This document shows, piece after piece, positions 1-11,900 of a DNA stretch of 64,000 nt. The position numbers and the translations under genes were made by a program. The notes under the pieces are model-generated. The model was not told where the DNA came from. It did not search any database and saw only the letters and a program-made list of their open reading frames with translations. The stretch is taken from assembly GCA_031308135.1 (NCBI GenBank), contig JAHLJT010009436.1, positions 138,530,303 to 138,594,302 on the forward strand, given 5' to 3'. Numbering within the stretch: the stretch's first letter is position 1; each line of letters opens with the position of its first letter. Origin of the DNA: Acheta domesticus. Lineage: Eukaryota > Arthropoda > Insecta > Orthoptera > Gryllidae.

Positions 1-984
1 ATTTCTTAAGGCCGATCATTATGCGACACACACCATCGATTTGAATAAGGTAATTTACTGAAAATATTACATAAAGACACTTTCAAGTTCAAAATAGTTG
101 AGAACATTTATTCATAATAATAAAATTCATAATTTTATTAATGGGACCACTCGCAGTCGGAGCTCTCAACAGACTGAAGTCCTCCCGGCAACGCAAGAAT
201 CGCCGTGGCGTGGGAACGTGCCATAGCGGCTCCTGATTGGTCAGGTCACACATAGTATTGTTTTTTTAAACTGAAATAATAATGATACATTTAGTTGACT
301 TCACAATTTTCCAAAACTATACGTATGTATGTCTTCTTCACCTTCCAAATAATAGTGTAAGCCCTTCCTTTACACATAACTCACTGTATCCACTCCTAAT
401 CTATACACATAACTCACTGTATGCACTCTCAATATTTCAGTCCATTTAATTTTTCATTGCGCTGTCCTCAGTCAATACACCACCAATACATTGTATTTGT
501 TACATCAAAATACTTCACTCAATTACACGATTATGATTTAAGTCTTGTATTAAATTTTACCTCCTCATTCAAGAACGTATGTTTTCTTTTTGCTTGTTGA
601 TTTTCGTCCGCCTTCTCAAGTCGGCAGTCACCACGAAATCAAATATTGCTACCCTGTGATTTTCTATTCCAGTAGTGCCTTGTCTATAGATGTATTGCCT
701 TGACGTCAAATATGGATGATACCTAATTACGATACCTAATTAGATAGTTACAATATGCAAGTTATTAAGTTATCACAATACATGTTTTTCAATGCAGCAC
801 ATAATAAAAGTATAAACTTACAGATAGGGTAAATTTGAAAACTGAAGCCAGCAAAAACTGAGAACTGAATATTTACAGGATATTGTGTCTTTCTGGGATA
901 TACTACTCCCAAAACAAAAGTCTTGCTACAAGTATAGTCTGTGAACACTGCTAGCGCCTAAACCATACGTACGATTTCTTCCAA
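1..984. other. A+T-rich stretch, no gene seen
   Basis: No reading frame here resembles a known protein. The only clear structure is a 19-bp direct repeat (371-389 and 404-422, period 33). Confidence 0.5.
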
Positions 985-1560
985 AATGGGTATTCCCCGA
1001 TCGATCTGGTTCTAGTCAAAGCTTTGAGATTTTGAAAAAGATTCAGGAAAATTTGGGGGTACTTTACTTGAAGCCCCCCGGACATTTTCAAAATTTTCTC
1101 AAGAACGGCTCCAAATTTTTTCTTTAAATTTCTTGTAAGAATAGAGTAAAATGCACTTGTTAAAGTGGTATAGGTTCAATTTTCGATAATTCTGAAGCAA
1201 AAGTAAAAAGGTTTTCGGCGTCATTCTGGAACTACAAAATTGAAGATAGACATTTGTCTTTTAAATAAAATTTGTTGCCGAAAGTTAGTTCTTTCATTAA
1301 GGTCATATACATTTTTTGAAACGTTTAGTAGTTTTCGCGCAATATTGCGTGCAATATGTGCAATTTTAAAAAATTACAAAGACAAGATTTTCTCGAAAAC
1401 TGCTCCAAATTTTTAATTTTAAACTTTTGATAGGTGTAGTGCCTAATGTATTTATGAGATGACGAAACGCCATATTGCTCTATTCTTTTGTTTTTTCAAA
1501 AATCGGGAAAATGTAATTTTTTGAATTCTCTGTCACGTCGTTAATATTTACGTTAGCGGC
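985..1560 (+). repeat. Family B non-coding interspersed repeat, copy 1
   Basis: It starts near a GATCGATCTGG motif and runs through characteristic phrases (GGGGGTACTTTAC, GCTCCAAATTTTT, AGAATAGAGTAAAATGC). The same phrases recur in the same order at 42180-43090 and in reverse at 10740-11260 and 28680-31345. No coding frame persists. The ends are approximate. The class is unknown; it could be a non-autonomous DNA element. Confidence 0.6.
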
Positions 1561-2584
1561 GATTGTTTCACATTATTATATTTACGAGTTCATGTACTTC
1601 AAGGGGAGATGTAGGCATAAATGCAGTCATTTGTTTAAAATGCCCCTGACTAAATATTTTTTTAAATAACTTGTTGAAATTTGGTACAGTAATTCACAGT
1701 AGAATACACTTGAAAATTATTATCCCAAATTTTCAAAAATGTGGATGTCTGTTTTCTGTAATTAGGTTAATAACACATTGACGATGTTTCATGTTATAAC
1801 CTGATACAATTCAAACTCCACAATTTCTTCCAAATACACTAGTAACTCGATATCACAAATCTATAACACACTACATCATATATCAAGAACATCAACAACC
1901 CCATAACACAGCTTCATCAAGATTTACCAATGTACCGCCCTGCGGTGGTAGACATTTTAGAACACTTATGTTAATTTGGCAATTAGAATTCATGGTAATG
2001 GAGGTGGTTAGAGAAGGGAGAGGATAGCGAAATGGGAGTGGTGATTCAGAGGACTGTGAGTCTTCTCTATCCAACGTAAAATAACGCCGCGCCGGGCCTT
2101 GCTGTCCGGGGCGGGGGGAGAGGGATTGCGCTGGTAGAATGGATGTTTGGAATCTGAGTTAGACTTAGGGTGCAGCAATAATGATATTGATAGTGCACAT
2201 GCTTATTTCAAATGAATTACATTGGTGTGAGTTATTAATTTTCCTGGCATAAATTGTCCCAGTGCACTTTTACTTGAACTCTGGCTGAGTGGTACCTGGT
2301 TCATGTTCTGGCTGAGTGGTACCTGGCAGGCGTGATCTGGAGCGTTGCCGCTCCGGGATGCTGCAGGAACGCAGGACCCGCACAGTGTCCCACTTCTAGG
2401 GCTCTGAAGTAGCCTCACTGCAGGTCAGAGACGTGGCCCAACTGCTGTGGGTACGACCATAGCAACAGGAGTCCCACACGGTCGTGCGCCACCCAAGGTA
2501 CCCTCAGGTGTGGGAGGTACGGTTTTGGCGTAGTTCACGCCGACGTGAAATAGCACCTGTATTGCTGGTGTAAAAGGTGCCGAA
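1561..2584. other. Intergenic stretch with a short direct repeat
   Basis: No recognisable protein. A 19-bp unit (CTGGCTGAGTGGTACCTGG) occurs twice, at 2281-2299 and 2308-2326. The sequence becomes more GC-rich from about 2300. Confidence 0.5.
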
Positions 2585-2700
2585 CTGCCGAGGGCAGCGT
2601 TGCGCGTTGCGCGAAGCGCAATGAGACTAATTCTGAACCTGATGGTTCACCCCGTGCCGAGCTGCCGAGGGCAGCTTCGTGAAACCTGCGCGAAACGCAG
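2585..2700. repeat. Duplicated double stem-loop module
   Basis: Two copies of a module lie 77-79 bp apart. Each copy has the perfect mini-hairpin CTGCCGAGGGCAG (2585-2597 and 2662-2674) followed by a second hairpin: TTGCGCGAAGCGCAA at 2607-2621 and CTGCGCGAAACGCAG at 2686-2700. In the second hairpin the sequence differs between copies but both still pair, which suggests the structure was kept. No function is known. Confidence 0.6.
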
Positions 2701-3340
2701 TGGCTCTCGATCACGCGCTGAGAGCGCACACAACCGTGGTTCCCGGCTGGCGGAGTTTATACAAGTGAATGCCTCGCGGAGAATATGCCGTTTGAGGCTA
2801 CTTCGGAGGCAAGGGGGGAAGGGCCTTTTGGAGGGTGTTGCAGGCCCTTCGTGACCTGCGGGTGGCCGCCGGGGAAGGGGGAGGCCGGCGGTCGTCGGCG
2901 CGCCGGGTCCGCGCGGAGGGTGTCTGACGGAGGAAAAGTCGCCTGCGAGGGCTTTGTGGTGTGTACGGAACAGGAGGACTTATACAGAAATGACAAAGTA
3001 TCGACATTATTTTCATTGCACTATTTCGGTTTGGTTTGCTGATCGAAGAAAATAGAATATTGAAACAATTAAAGTCAGCTCTCGTCCTAGGCCTTGTGTA
3101 TTTTATTTGAATCTGCCGCGCTTGGCCATTCACAGATGTCAACTAATCACGGGCCGTAATTTTTTCCTGGTTTCGAATGAAGGTAAGGAATGCTAATATG
3201 CATCCAGGGCTTATTAATAAATATTGCTTCTGAACAATAAACAATTTCGTTATTTATTAGTTCATGTATCCGGGCACGTTAACAGCGATTATCATTAGTC
3301 CCATAAGTGTAGTACATACTTATATTGCAGGAAATGTCTG
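2701..3340. other. GC-rich patch, no gene seen
   Basis: About 2790-2960 is GC-rich with many CpG. Frames on both strands are open only because of composition and match no family I know. From 3000 the sequence returns to A+T-rich. Confidence 0.4.
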
Positions 3341-3569
3341 TTCTCCCGCAGCTTAATGGTGAGTTCTGCGCTGAGCTTCATTTCGGCTCACGGATTTTTT
3401 CCCTACCAGGTACGTATTACCATCAAGGCACCGATCCAGCAGAGAGAAGCTCCAGAGGTCTTCTGGGATGTGAGGTAGTGTAGGGTAAGTAAGTTGAAGT
3501 GTGTGTTAGTGAAGGGTGAGAACAGGACAAGGATGAGGAGGGAAAGATCGCTTTTGGTCCATGGTCCGT
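3341..3569 (-). repeat. SINE family A, truncated copy a1
   Basis: This segment matches the middle of family A in minus orientation, including the CCCTACCAGGTA and GGACAAGGATGAGGAGG stretches. It stops abruptly at CCGTTTG where the tail of the next copy begins, so the remainder was lost or displaced. Confidence 0.65.
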
Positions 3570-4113
3570 TTGATTGATTGATTGTTCGTGATTCCGAGTG
3601 CGTCAACTACAGAGGTCATTAGTTCCGTATGTGTAACGCATGATTTTCATCGGAAGGTGGCGGTGATCTTTCCCCGCTAGATGGCGAGGTCCGGCGCCGA
3701 CTTACCGTCGACTAGCAGGGTTTCCCCGACCAGGTACCTTCCACCAGCGGTGCACCGCCCCAGCTCCGGACCGGTCTCCCGGCATGTGTAGTAATGTAGT
3801 GCTTGCTAGTGTGTGTATGTGTGTGTAAGGGGTGGGGATAGGACAAGGAAGAGGAAGGAAAGATCGCTCGCGGTCCGTGGCCGGTTTGTTAGGGTACTGA
3901 TCCGGCATTCGCCTGGTATTGATAGGAGAAACCAGGGAAAACTACTGATAATAGCAGTCGATCCGTAGAATTCTCCTCCAGACAGCGACTAAATTCGACT
4001 TAGTTATCTAGCTAGTGTCGAAAACCCTGCCATCATCGGGTCTCAAACTCTAGGACCTTCCATTAGAGGTAACATCAGCAACCATTGCAACATCAGTTGA
4101 TATCTTGAACCAT
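3570..4113 (-). repeat. SINE family A, near full-length copy a2
   Basis: A minus-strand copy of a roughly 550-bp retroposon. Read on its own strand, it has a tRNA-like head with a B-box-like motif at about 4045-4060, then the TCGACACTAGCTAGATA segment, a body ending near GTTGACGC, and an (AATC)n-type tail seen here as TGATTGATTG. The A-box region is degraded. Families of this kind are copied by RNA polymerase III and moved by a LINE; the partner LINE is not identified here. Confidence 0.7.
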
Positions 4114-4993
4114 CTCAGCCGGTAATTCGGTCACAAAATGTTTTCATTTAAAAAGCTGTTTGATTTATTCCCCATTATATTTTCTTTATCACAACTTACA
4201 GTAGTTGGTAATAGTCACGTCACATATGCACATTCATCTAAATAGAAATTGAGTTCTTAAATTGTAGATGAGGTAACATAGAAAAAAGGAAAGGATTCAT
4301 ACATTTCCATTCAGTGGGAATTACATCATACGTGTGGAATTTGTGAGTTCAATATATTTTCTAATATTCCAAGCGTAACGATTACCTATGGGGAATTAAT
4401 ATTACTATATAATTTAGTATTTGGCAATAGAGTTGTTTCGAATCGAATTATTAAAATTGCATAACCTTAAATTGATACAATTTGCTGCTGATACGTTAAA
4501 TGCAGGATATCTCGACATCTGGGCACAGTGCATTGCCAACTATTTTCATAATAATATAACAGAGACTGTATGTGGTAATATTGCCTTGCCTGGTGCTAAG
4601 GATAGTATGTGACACTTCAAGTTCTGCCAAATTTTTCCGGAAGTTTTTGGAAATAGTACTTTCAGAGATATCACGAAGGCGTATACTTTTACACTATTTA
4701 ACCTCCAGAAGTGTTTCAATTCTTGAAAGATTTCATATTTATGACTTTTATGAATGATGTTCATTCATTATTATTGAATTTAGTTCTCGGTAAAGTTTCC
4801 GAGCGACTAAATGTGCTGGTGAATTTCAAATTCAAGGCCATTGAGTCTAGGTGTACAAAGTTAAATTTTATTTAACTGGAAATATTCAATTATTGTGTAA
4901 TATATTTTACATTAGTATCAATTTTCCACTTAAAACTAATGTTTTTCGAGCAAATTATGGATTGCATAAACAAGACTGTTACCAACTGTACCA
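4114..4993. other. A+T-rich stretch, no gene seen
   Basis: Only short open frames of 60-70 codons, none resembling a known protein. No strong repeat was noticed. Confidence 0.4.
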
Positions 4994-5530
4994 CGAGGGT
5001 TGAAGCACAATTCCTGACAATATTTTTTTCTAAAAGAATTATTATCACAATTTTATTTGTCGTGTGAAAGAAATGCATCACTTAGTTGTGTTCACATCCA
5101 CAGATGTTCCTTTGAGTGTCTCTATTAGCACAGAGAGCAATGTGAAATCAGTTGCTCGACTAACGCCGTGTGAGGCGAATGTGACCTTTTTGAGCGACGC
5201 TCCTACATCAAGTCAACAGTTCCCCGCTGAAGAAATGACCTAAAATAACACAGAAAATTGGTGGAAGCTGCGGGAAATAATGCTCTTTCACACCGGACAA
5301 TCGCGAGATACCCAGGAGAATTTTAGCAACCTGTGATCTGCAATGCTCGGAACGATCTGCGCGTGCGGACCTAGTTGGCACGTGCGGTAATCGAGCGCAT
5401 GCTAGAGGGAGGCAGACAATGGACGCTACTGGAGTCAAAGAGCGAAAGTGGTATCGAGAAATACACACTCACGGGTCTTTACATGCGTGGCTGATCACAC
5501 GTGTCTACGCGCCCTCGTTGAAACTTCATG
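4994..5530 (+). mobile_element. mariner element, 5' half, decayed
   Basis: It begins with a mariner-like inverted-repeat end (CGAGGGTTG...). Broken plus-strand frames then read like the N-terminal half of a mariner transposase: an HRKLVEAAGNNAL segment, IARYPGEF, then GGRQWTLLE, GIEKYT and LYMRG. This is the helix-turn-helix DNA-binding part that recognises the element's own ends. Several stops and shifts interrupt it, and the catalytic domain and right end are missing. The same element occurs inverted at 16927-17613, where the alignment includes the terminal repeat. The protein identification rests on remembered family motifs. Confidence 0.65.
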
Positions 5531-5759
5531 GCTGACAGCAGGGTGCTTTGTTAGATGTTATCGAGAGGCAAATAAAAATACAGCAAAGTAAATTAAATCC
5601 GCATTAAAACCTCTGATTTTAAAATTGATTTTTTTTATTTCGAGATGCAAAACTTTACCTTCTGTTGAAACACCCTTCATTACGGATGCTATGTATATTT
5701 TTTAATATTCTAAATTCTTAGATCTTAATACATTTTCAAAAACATTGACCGGGAGAGGT

Positions 5760-6299
5760 GACTAAAGGAATCAACTGATGTCACGGCAGTGTCTCTGATC
5801 GGGAGGTTATAGTTTCGAGTCCCAGGGATCGCAGGATTTTAGATACTAGCTAGATAGCTAGGTCGAATTTGGTCGCTGTCTTGAGAATTCTAGCGGCCGG
5901 ATGCTCTGATCGGTATTTTTCCATAGTTTCTCCGCCCAATACCAGACAAATGCCGGAGCAGTACCCTAACAAACGGAGTTGGATGTTTCCTCCCCCTTCA
6001 TTCTTCTAACCTCACCCCTCATTTACACTTACACTTTCATGCGCTACCACACTTGCCAGGAGACCGGTCGGAAGCTTCAAGCTTTCCCCGGCTGGGGCGT
6101 ATTCCTGCTGATGGGCGATACCTGGTTCGGGAAAATCCCCCTAGCCGCCAGATAGATTGGCACCAGATCTCTTCATTCAATGGAGGAATATCACCGTCAT
6201 ATCCCGAGGAAAACGTGCACTACACGTACACACACTACGGGATTAATGACTAATTCGTTGACGCGCACGAAATCACCAATCAATCAATCAATCAATCGA
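5760..6299 (+). repeat. SINE family A, full-length copy b
   Basis: This is the clearest plus-strand copy. It starts at the AATCAACTGATGTCAC head, has a B-box-like TTTCGAGTCCC near 5813, the CTAGCTAGATAGCTAGGTCG segment, a CAGTACCCTAACAAACG segment, a TCATTTACACTTACAC segment and GAGACCGGTCGG. It ends ATTCGTTGACGCGC...CACC followed by (AATC)n. Length is about 540 bp. It encodes no protein. Confidence 0.75.
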
Positions 6300-7770
6300 A
6301 AATTGATTTTTCGGAATATGAGTAGCTTTTGCAAAATTTGGAGTTAAATCCTAGCAATTTACAAAAACTAATTCAATATTTATTCCAAAACGACCCGAAA
6401 GTTCTTTAATTTTTTGGAGCACAAAACGTACTTAAATGGTGTCAGTCCGAGTTTTATTGAAACCTCCAAAATTTGAAAAATGGAACTTTTCGAAAGAAAA
6501 TAAAAGCTAGTAGGGTTGTGAGAACTGACGATTTTTCGTGAAATAACCACATCTATACTGGCGACATAGTGGTGGACAGACCAGCACACACAGAAGTAGG
6601 TAGTCTACAGAGGTTTTTAGAGACTCGCTGAGACAGGTGGAGACAGACACTGAAATGCAAATACACCACCATCATTCACCGAGGTGGAGGTTGAATTCAC
6701 AACTGTTTGAACTAAACCAGCAGGTGCCTCCACGTCCCGCCTGCGCCTGCTCGTATCGCAATTGTCGTCCACGTTTATTTACCTTCACTTTCGTGAAAAA
6801 TTATTTAGCATTTGAAATATTTTTACACAAAACTGCAATCTCTTTCCGTACTGTAGAGATTCAAAAATCTATCCAATGTTGTGAATATGATGACAATGCT
6901 TATGTATAAAAAATTGACAACACTTTCGTTTTCACACATACACGAGTAATAAATGAAAGCACTTGTTCAAGTCGTCAATAAAACGTGGCTCACGATGGGG
7001 CGATGGTCTGAGGATTGTTCGTTGTGTAGAGGCAATAAATGGACAATTACCTGTTTCTGCACTGCACTACTTAATATAGTAGACTACCATGTATTTATAG
7101 TGTTCGTGTCTAATGAGTATGATAATTATTAAGTTCATAAAAAAAGAAAAATAAACTCAATTAAAATACGATATCAAAATAGTACGTTAATTGCGAGTAT
7201 TTATTATACAAATTTTGCTAAGAAAATAGTTTTAAATTTTGTTATTTTGATCTTTTTCACTACAACTTGATTTTGGGTTGCAATATTTTCCAAAATTGCA
7301 TGTCTACTCCACACACTGCATCAAAAACTGTTATCCAAGGAGCCAACAAAACCGTCAACACCACTTCCCATTATCTCCAGGGGTTATCTTCTTTATTTAC
7401 ACATGTTTGATGCCTTGCGTTCTTTTACATATAATGATTAATCGCCAAATTGTCTGCCTGTTTTTTTTACGAAAGAAAACACTGCAAAGTGACGTCCAAA
7501 AGTCACCAACTGAACATCGTTGGAGAATAATTGAAATGAAAAGATGGAACTTTCTGCTTTACAGAGAGACCAGAAACAAATTTCCACGATTGCGATGTGA
7601 AAAGAAGTCTCCGCTTAAAGGCGAGCCACAGATTTAGCATGGGGGAAATCAGTTGTATAACAGTACATAGTTTCTCGCATTATTTAGAACTTTTGCAATT
7701 TTTGAAAATTCTGAGAGTTCAACCGAAGTGAGACCTGTGTCATTGGTTAGAAGATCAATGCTCTACGAGT
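6300..7770. other. A+T-rich stretch, no gene seen
   Basis: Frames of 90 and 119 codons occur at 6637-6909 and 7278-7637, but neither has recognisable motifs or any supporting context. I would not call them genes. Confidence 0.4.
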
Positions 7771-8464
7771 ATATGAGCCATTCCACGTCAAATCGCACAA
7801 GAGTTGACACGACATTTTTTAAAATGTACCATATTTTTTTTCTTAAGTCTGGACATCAAAAAAAGAGACACGTATTTTTTTATTTGCCTGAAAATTGATT
7901 ATTTGTGTAGTTATGGCTACATTAAATTTTGGAATTTACAGGTACTTCACAAAATAAGATCAATGAATGTCCGAATGTACTAAATATAAAAATTTCTGGT
8001 TTGTGTCATTTAATACTTTGAAATGTGTATTTTATTCCTCTGTAAATAAATTTTTCAAAAAATATTTTTTTCATTTTAAAAATTTCTATATAAACTCGAT
8101 GAGATAAAAATTTGAAAAAAATATAGGCGTGTTCCTTGTACAATTTTCTATAAAGTACAACAAGAGAAAAAGTGGGCACGCCACCCATACAGTTCTAAGA
8201 AAATCAATTGTAAGTATGAGGGCGCGCTCTGCCTACCCATGCACCAACGAATTGTGTTCGGCCAGACTTTGATGCAAGTGCCGAAGAACTCAAAAAAGAA
8301 TGACCGTCTGCCTGAAGAGGGTTTCAAGAGTTATTAGTATTTCAGATGTTCACTCCGCCCCCAAAATGTATGACATTGTGTAATACATATTTTTGTGGGC
8401 AACATCGTGGGCGACTTGTGGGTCACCTATGTTCTTATGGGTGAGAGCGAAACGAATTGAAAGA

Positions 8465-8925
8465 CGAGCCATTCCACGTCAAATCTCACTTGCATTGACA
8501 CGACTATTTAAAAAAAATAAATGACACGAATATATGGCATTAATTCAGGACATCAAAAAAGGAGGCACGTGTTTCATTATTTATCTTATATATCTAAAAT
8601 AAGCATATTTCTTGTTCAATTTTCTACAAAACATAACAAGAAAAAAGTGGGCACTCAACACGTATAGATAAAAAAATTAATTGTAATTATGGTATTCGGG
8701 CGCGTGGTTCCTGCCTCTGCACTAACGAATTGTGTTCGATCAGTCATGGATACTAATGTCGACGAACAATAAAAAGAATGGCCCTCTGCCTGATTTGGGT
8801 TTCAACAAACATTAGTAAATTTTTGTTCACTCTTTCCCCAGAAGGGATGGGTGACAGCAAAACGAATGTTTTTCCTCGTGTCAGCGAAACGAATTTTACT
8901 GCGAGTCCCTTTGCGTCCTAGGGAC
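8465..8925 (+). repeat. Internal diverged duplicate of the element's left end
   Basis: A second copy of the terminal motif, GAGCCATTCCACGTCAAAT, begins at 8466. What follows tracks the sequence after the first terminus: the CATCAAAAAA phrase, AAAAAGTGGGCAC, ACGAATTGTGTTCG and GGGTTTCAA occur in both in the same order. The first block (7771-8460) has extra A+T-rich sequence that the second lacks. This is a tandem duplication, or an insertion of one copy next to another, that diverged later. Confidence 0.7.
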
Positions 8926-9175
8926 GGGGTGCCCTCCTGACCTTGCTCGTGAAGTACAATCAACCACTTGTCAAGGGACATAGTAAACTTTTCTCAACAT
9001 TAGTCGCAATACGATATACTTATGAAGACAAGAGTGCTAGTATTTGTTCTGTGAATCGTGTGTACACTGTTAAACATGAGTGGCGATCAGCGTGTGAGAT
9101 GGATGTTTCAATCCATTTAAACTTTCTGATTACGATTTTTAAAAAAGAAAATCTCCAAGACGCGTAAACCACGAT

Positions 9176-9424
9176 TTGCTGGTGAATTTACAGGAGTCAT
9201 TAGATTGGCAAATTTGTGATTCATTTCGGAAGAAAGGGAATCGGCTTCCAAAACGGCCTATTCTTAATGAAGATAGCATCGAGATCAGTGGCTCCCGTGG
9301 CATTAACGAAAGTAGTGGAACATCCAGTGAAAAAAGTGGAAATCAAGGAAGTGACAATTTAAGTTCTTCAGATAGTTCGTCAAGTGTCTGCGAAATGAAT
9401 AAAGAGAAGATAAACATGAGTTGA
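9176..9424 (+). pseudogene. Ser-rich fragment inside the inverted-repeat element
   Basis: An 82-codon open frame lies within the transposon. It starts with a short basic stretch (RKKGNRLPKR) and continues into a Ser/Asn/Glu-rich tail. Just beyond its stop, another frame continues with KRKLEQNGIPM and FKKYKVPTQINFF, so the original product was probably longer. I infer that it is the N-terminal part of the element's own protein. I cannot name the family. Confidence 0.4.
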
Positions 9425-10739
9425 ATTGCAATAGGAGAAACCCCCGCCATGAAAAGAAAATTGGAACAAAATGGCATCCCCATGAGAAATTTTAAAAAGT
9501 ACAAAGTGCCAACACAGATAAATTTTTTTCACGTTGAAGATCCTTCGACGTCCATCGAAAAATCAAAGTACTATTTAGTAACTTATCGATTACTTTCACT
9601 CAACAGATGACATGAAGTTGAAAATTTAAATTTTGACAATTTTTGAAAGTTGGACATACAATAAAATTAAACGACTTTTTGCAGCAACCGAACGCATGAT
9701 AAAAGTGTCTAAAACGTTGGCTGAAGAAAATGGAATTTTGTCCAGAACTGAAGTAAATTCGGTAGGGCATTAAAACTGTGCATTGTGACGGAAGTTCAGG
9801 AATTCTATGGTACGCGAGTACTTGTATTTAAAGTGAGTTGTTAGGGACCAGAAATTTTCAAAATGTCAGTCAAAACCTGAATCAAGAATCCGTCATTTAA
9901 TTTTTTATAAGTTTATAAATTATCTATAAATATATTAATATTATTTATATGTATTTTAATACACATAAATATTATTATTTATAAATTCAATCATGAAGTT
10001 TCACCACCTCAAGAAGTATTTAAATTACTGCTTCATCCAAAGAAACCGACGACCAGTAACGCAAAAAACTTGTCTATTGCAACAATCTATTACACACTGG
10101 TTCGTAAAATATTAATATCTTTTAAAGTTACTGAGATCCCACTTTGATTTTTTCTGGACTTATTATCAATACTCTAGTGCGTTTATAAATATTTTTAAAA
10201 TTTTTTTTAGCTCATCGAGTTTACAAAAATATTCAATTTTCAAAATTTCAGTTTTTGAAAAAAATTGAAAATTCAAAAAATTAAATATTTTGCAAAACCT
10301 TAAAAATTAAACATGTTTTTAAGTTTCGAATGGAATTTGAATGGAATCTCTATAATTGGTGTATTCAAATGTATGATATTTTTTAGTTAGTGATGTGCGT
10401 CATTTTTAGCAAATTTCATCATACAATATTTCCGAAAATAATAAAGTTAGAAAAAAATAAAAATACACGTGTTCACTTATTTGATCCATATAACAAATAG
10501 AAAAAATTAGAAAACAAATGAAAATATGAAGGTCAAGTTTTGGTCTTTTTTGTGCGATTTGACGTGGAATGGCTCATATGTGAAAAACATTTTAAAAACT
10601 TTTAAGCCGTGTTTGATAGAAACTATAAATTGGCATTAATATCAAGCATATGTTACGTGAAAAATAATATTAAAAAATTTATATGACATTATTTAAAAGT
10701 TTATTTTTTTAGAACAGATTTTTTCAAGCTAAAAATTCT

Positions 10740-11265
10740 ATTATTAAAATATTGTACTTTTGCGATGTTACTTGTTTGCAATTTTCGAAATTACAGAGTG
10801 TGTCGAAAATTGAACCAGGACCACTTTTTAGCGTTCTTTGATACAAGGAGAAAATTAAATATAACTACTGGGGTATTTCTGAAAAAATAATTGTTTAAAA
10901 ATGCTCAAATTCCACGCAAAATTTCGCGAAAACTACTCTTGTGGTCGAAAAGTTATTCATGATCTTATTTTAAGATCTGTTTTGGAACAACTGATTTTAT
11001 TACGGAAAAATCTCAGTATTCATTATATGGTAGTTATAGGAAGAAATTGAACTTTTGCTCTTTTCGAAATTTCAAGAGATTCTAATGAAAATAAGACCTG
11101 CGCCATTTTTACAAGCGTCTCTTACGCTCTCTCAAAATCTAAGTTTGACAAAAGGATTTGGAGCAATTTTTGAGAAATAGTAGAAAACATTCAAGGTTCA
11201 TGTAAAATACCCTTCAGAATCAAAATATCAGTTCCAATCTTGCAGGGCGTTGAGTTTATTAAGAC
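10740..11265 (-). repeat. Family B repeat, copy 2 (distal part)
   Basis: It matches the reverse orientation of copy 1, with the TTCATGTAAAATACCC and GGAGCAATTTTTGAGAAA phrases. It is separated from its continuation at 11900-12540 by a LINE fragment. Confidence 0.55.
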
Positions 11266-11334
11266 TTTGAAATTGTATTCATTTATCAACAAAAAAATCA
11301 AACACCAATATTTAAACTGCAATATGCATTTTTA

Positions 11335-11900
11335 AATATGTAATCAGACCCTCTCTAACATATGCTTGCCGGATATGGCGAGGTGCACCAAAAACCACAT
11401 TTCATAAACTCGAAAAAATTCAAAATAAATAAGCAGTTCACTAAAAGCTCCATGGTACATCCGGAACAATCAAATTCAAAATGAACTTTGTATTAAACTC
11501 TGAAAGAATTGGATCTCAAAATAATCCTTAAGATTCTATTCATCCTGCCCGTCTGCTACAATGTATAATCTTGGCAAAACTTTAAAACCTTTTCCAAGAA
11601 TTAAGACCCGGCATAGCAAAGATCTCCTTCATCTTCCATAATTTGTAATCACATCATATTGAGTATTACTAAAAACTGTTTCTTCTCACATTAAGTCAGG
11701 TTATAACCTCTTTTGCTGTATATATTCATTGTTGTGTATGTTCATAATGTTACATTAACAAGCTGTTAATACGAGATCCCATATTGGAAGACCCTCGAAA
11801 AGTTATGAAACTGTTACTGATGAAATAATTGTTAAAAAGCTTTGAAAGGCAACAACTACCGATCAAGGATAATTATAATAATATGAAAGGGCTTTGAGTT
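11335..11900 (+). mobile_element. Jockey-type LINE, 3' remnant
   Basis: A plus-strand frame at 11340-11640 reads RPSLTYAC, WRGAPKT, LEKIQNK, then ELNS/ERIGS-like and HPARLL. This is the order seen after the reverse transcriptase core in Jockey-type non-LTR elements, where R-P-x-L-T-Y-A-C-P-x-W-G-G is typical. Stops interrupt it. About 250 bp of A+T-rich sequence follow, presumably 3' UTR. It sits inside a family B repeat and so seems to have inserted there. The end is approximate. Confidence 0.65.

Larger units (their letters stand above)
7771..10580 (+). mobile_element. DNA transposon with perfect 30-bp inverted ends
   Basis: The first and last 30 bp (7771-7800 and 10551-10580) are exact reverse complements, with the core GAGCCATTCCACGTCAAAT. 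The interior holds protein remnants. A Ser-rich frame lies at 9176-9424. Around 9648-9830, frames containing SWTYNKIKRLFAAT, AEENGILS and VQEFYG resemble repeat-encoded proteins that I recall from hydra and insect genomes. Stops and a frameshift show it is dead. The span is short for an autonomous element and the last 700 bp are non-coding. Orientation is taken from the remnant protein. The superfamily is not assigned. Confidence 0.75.
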
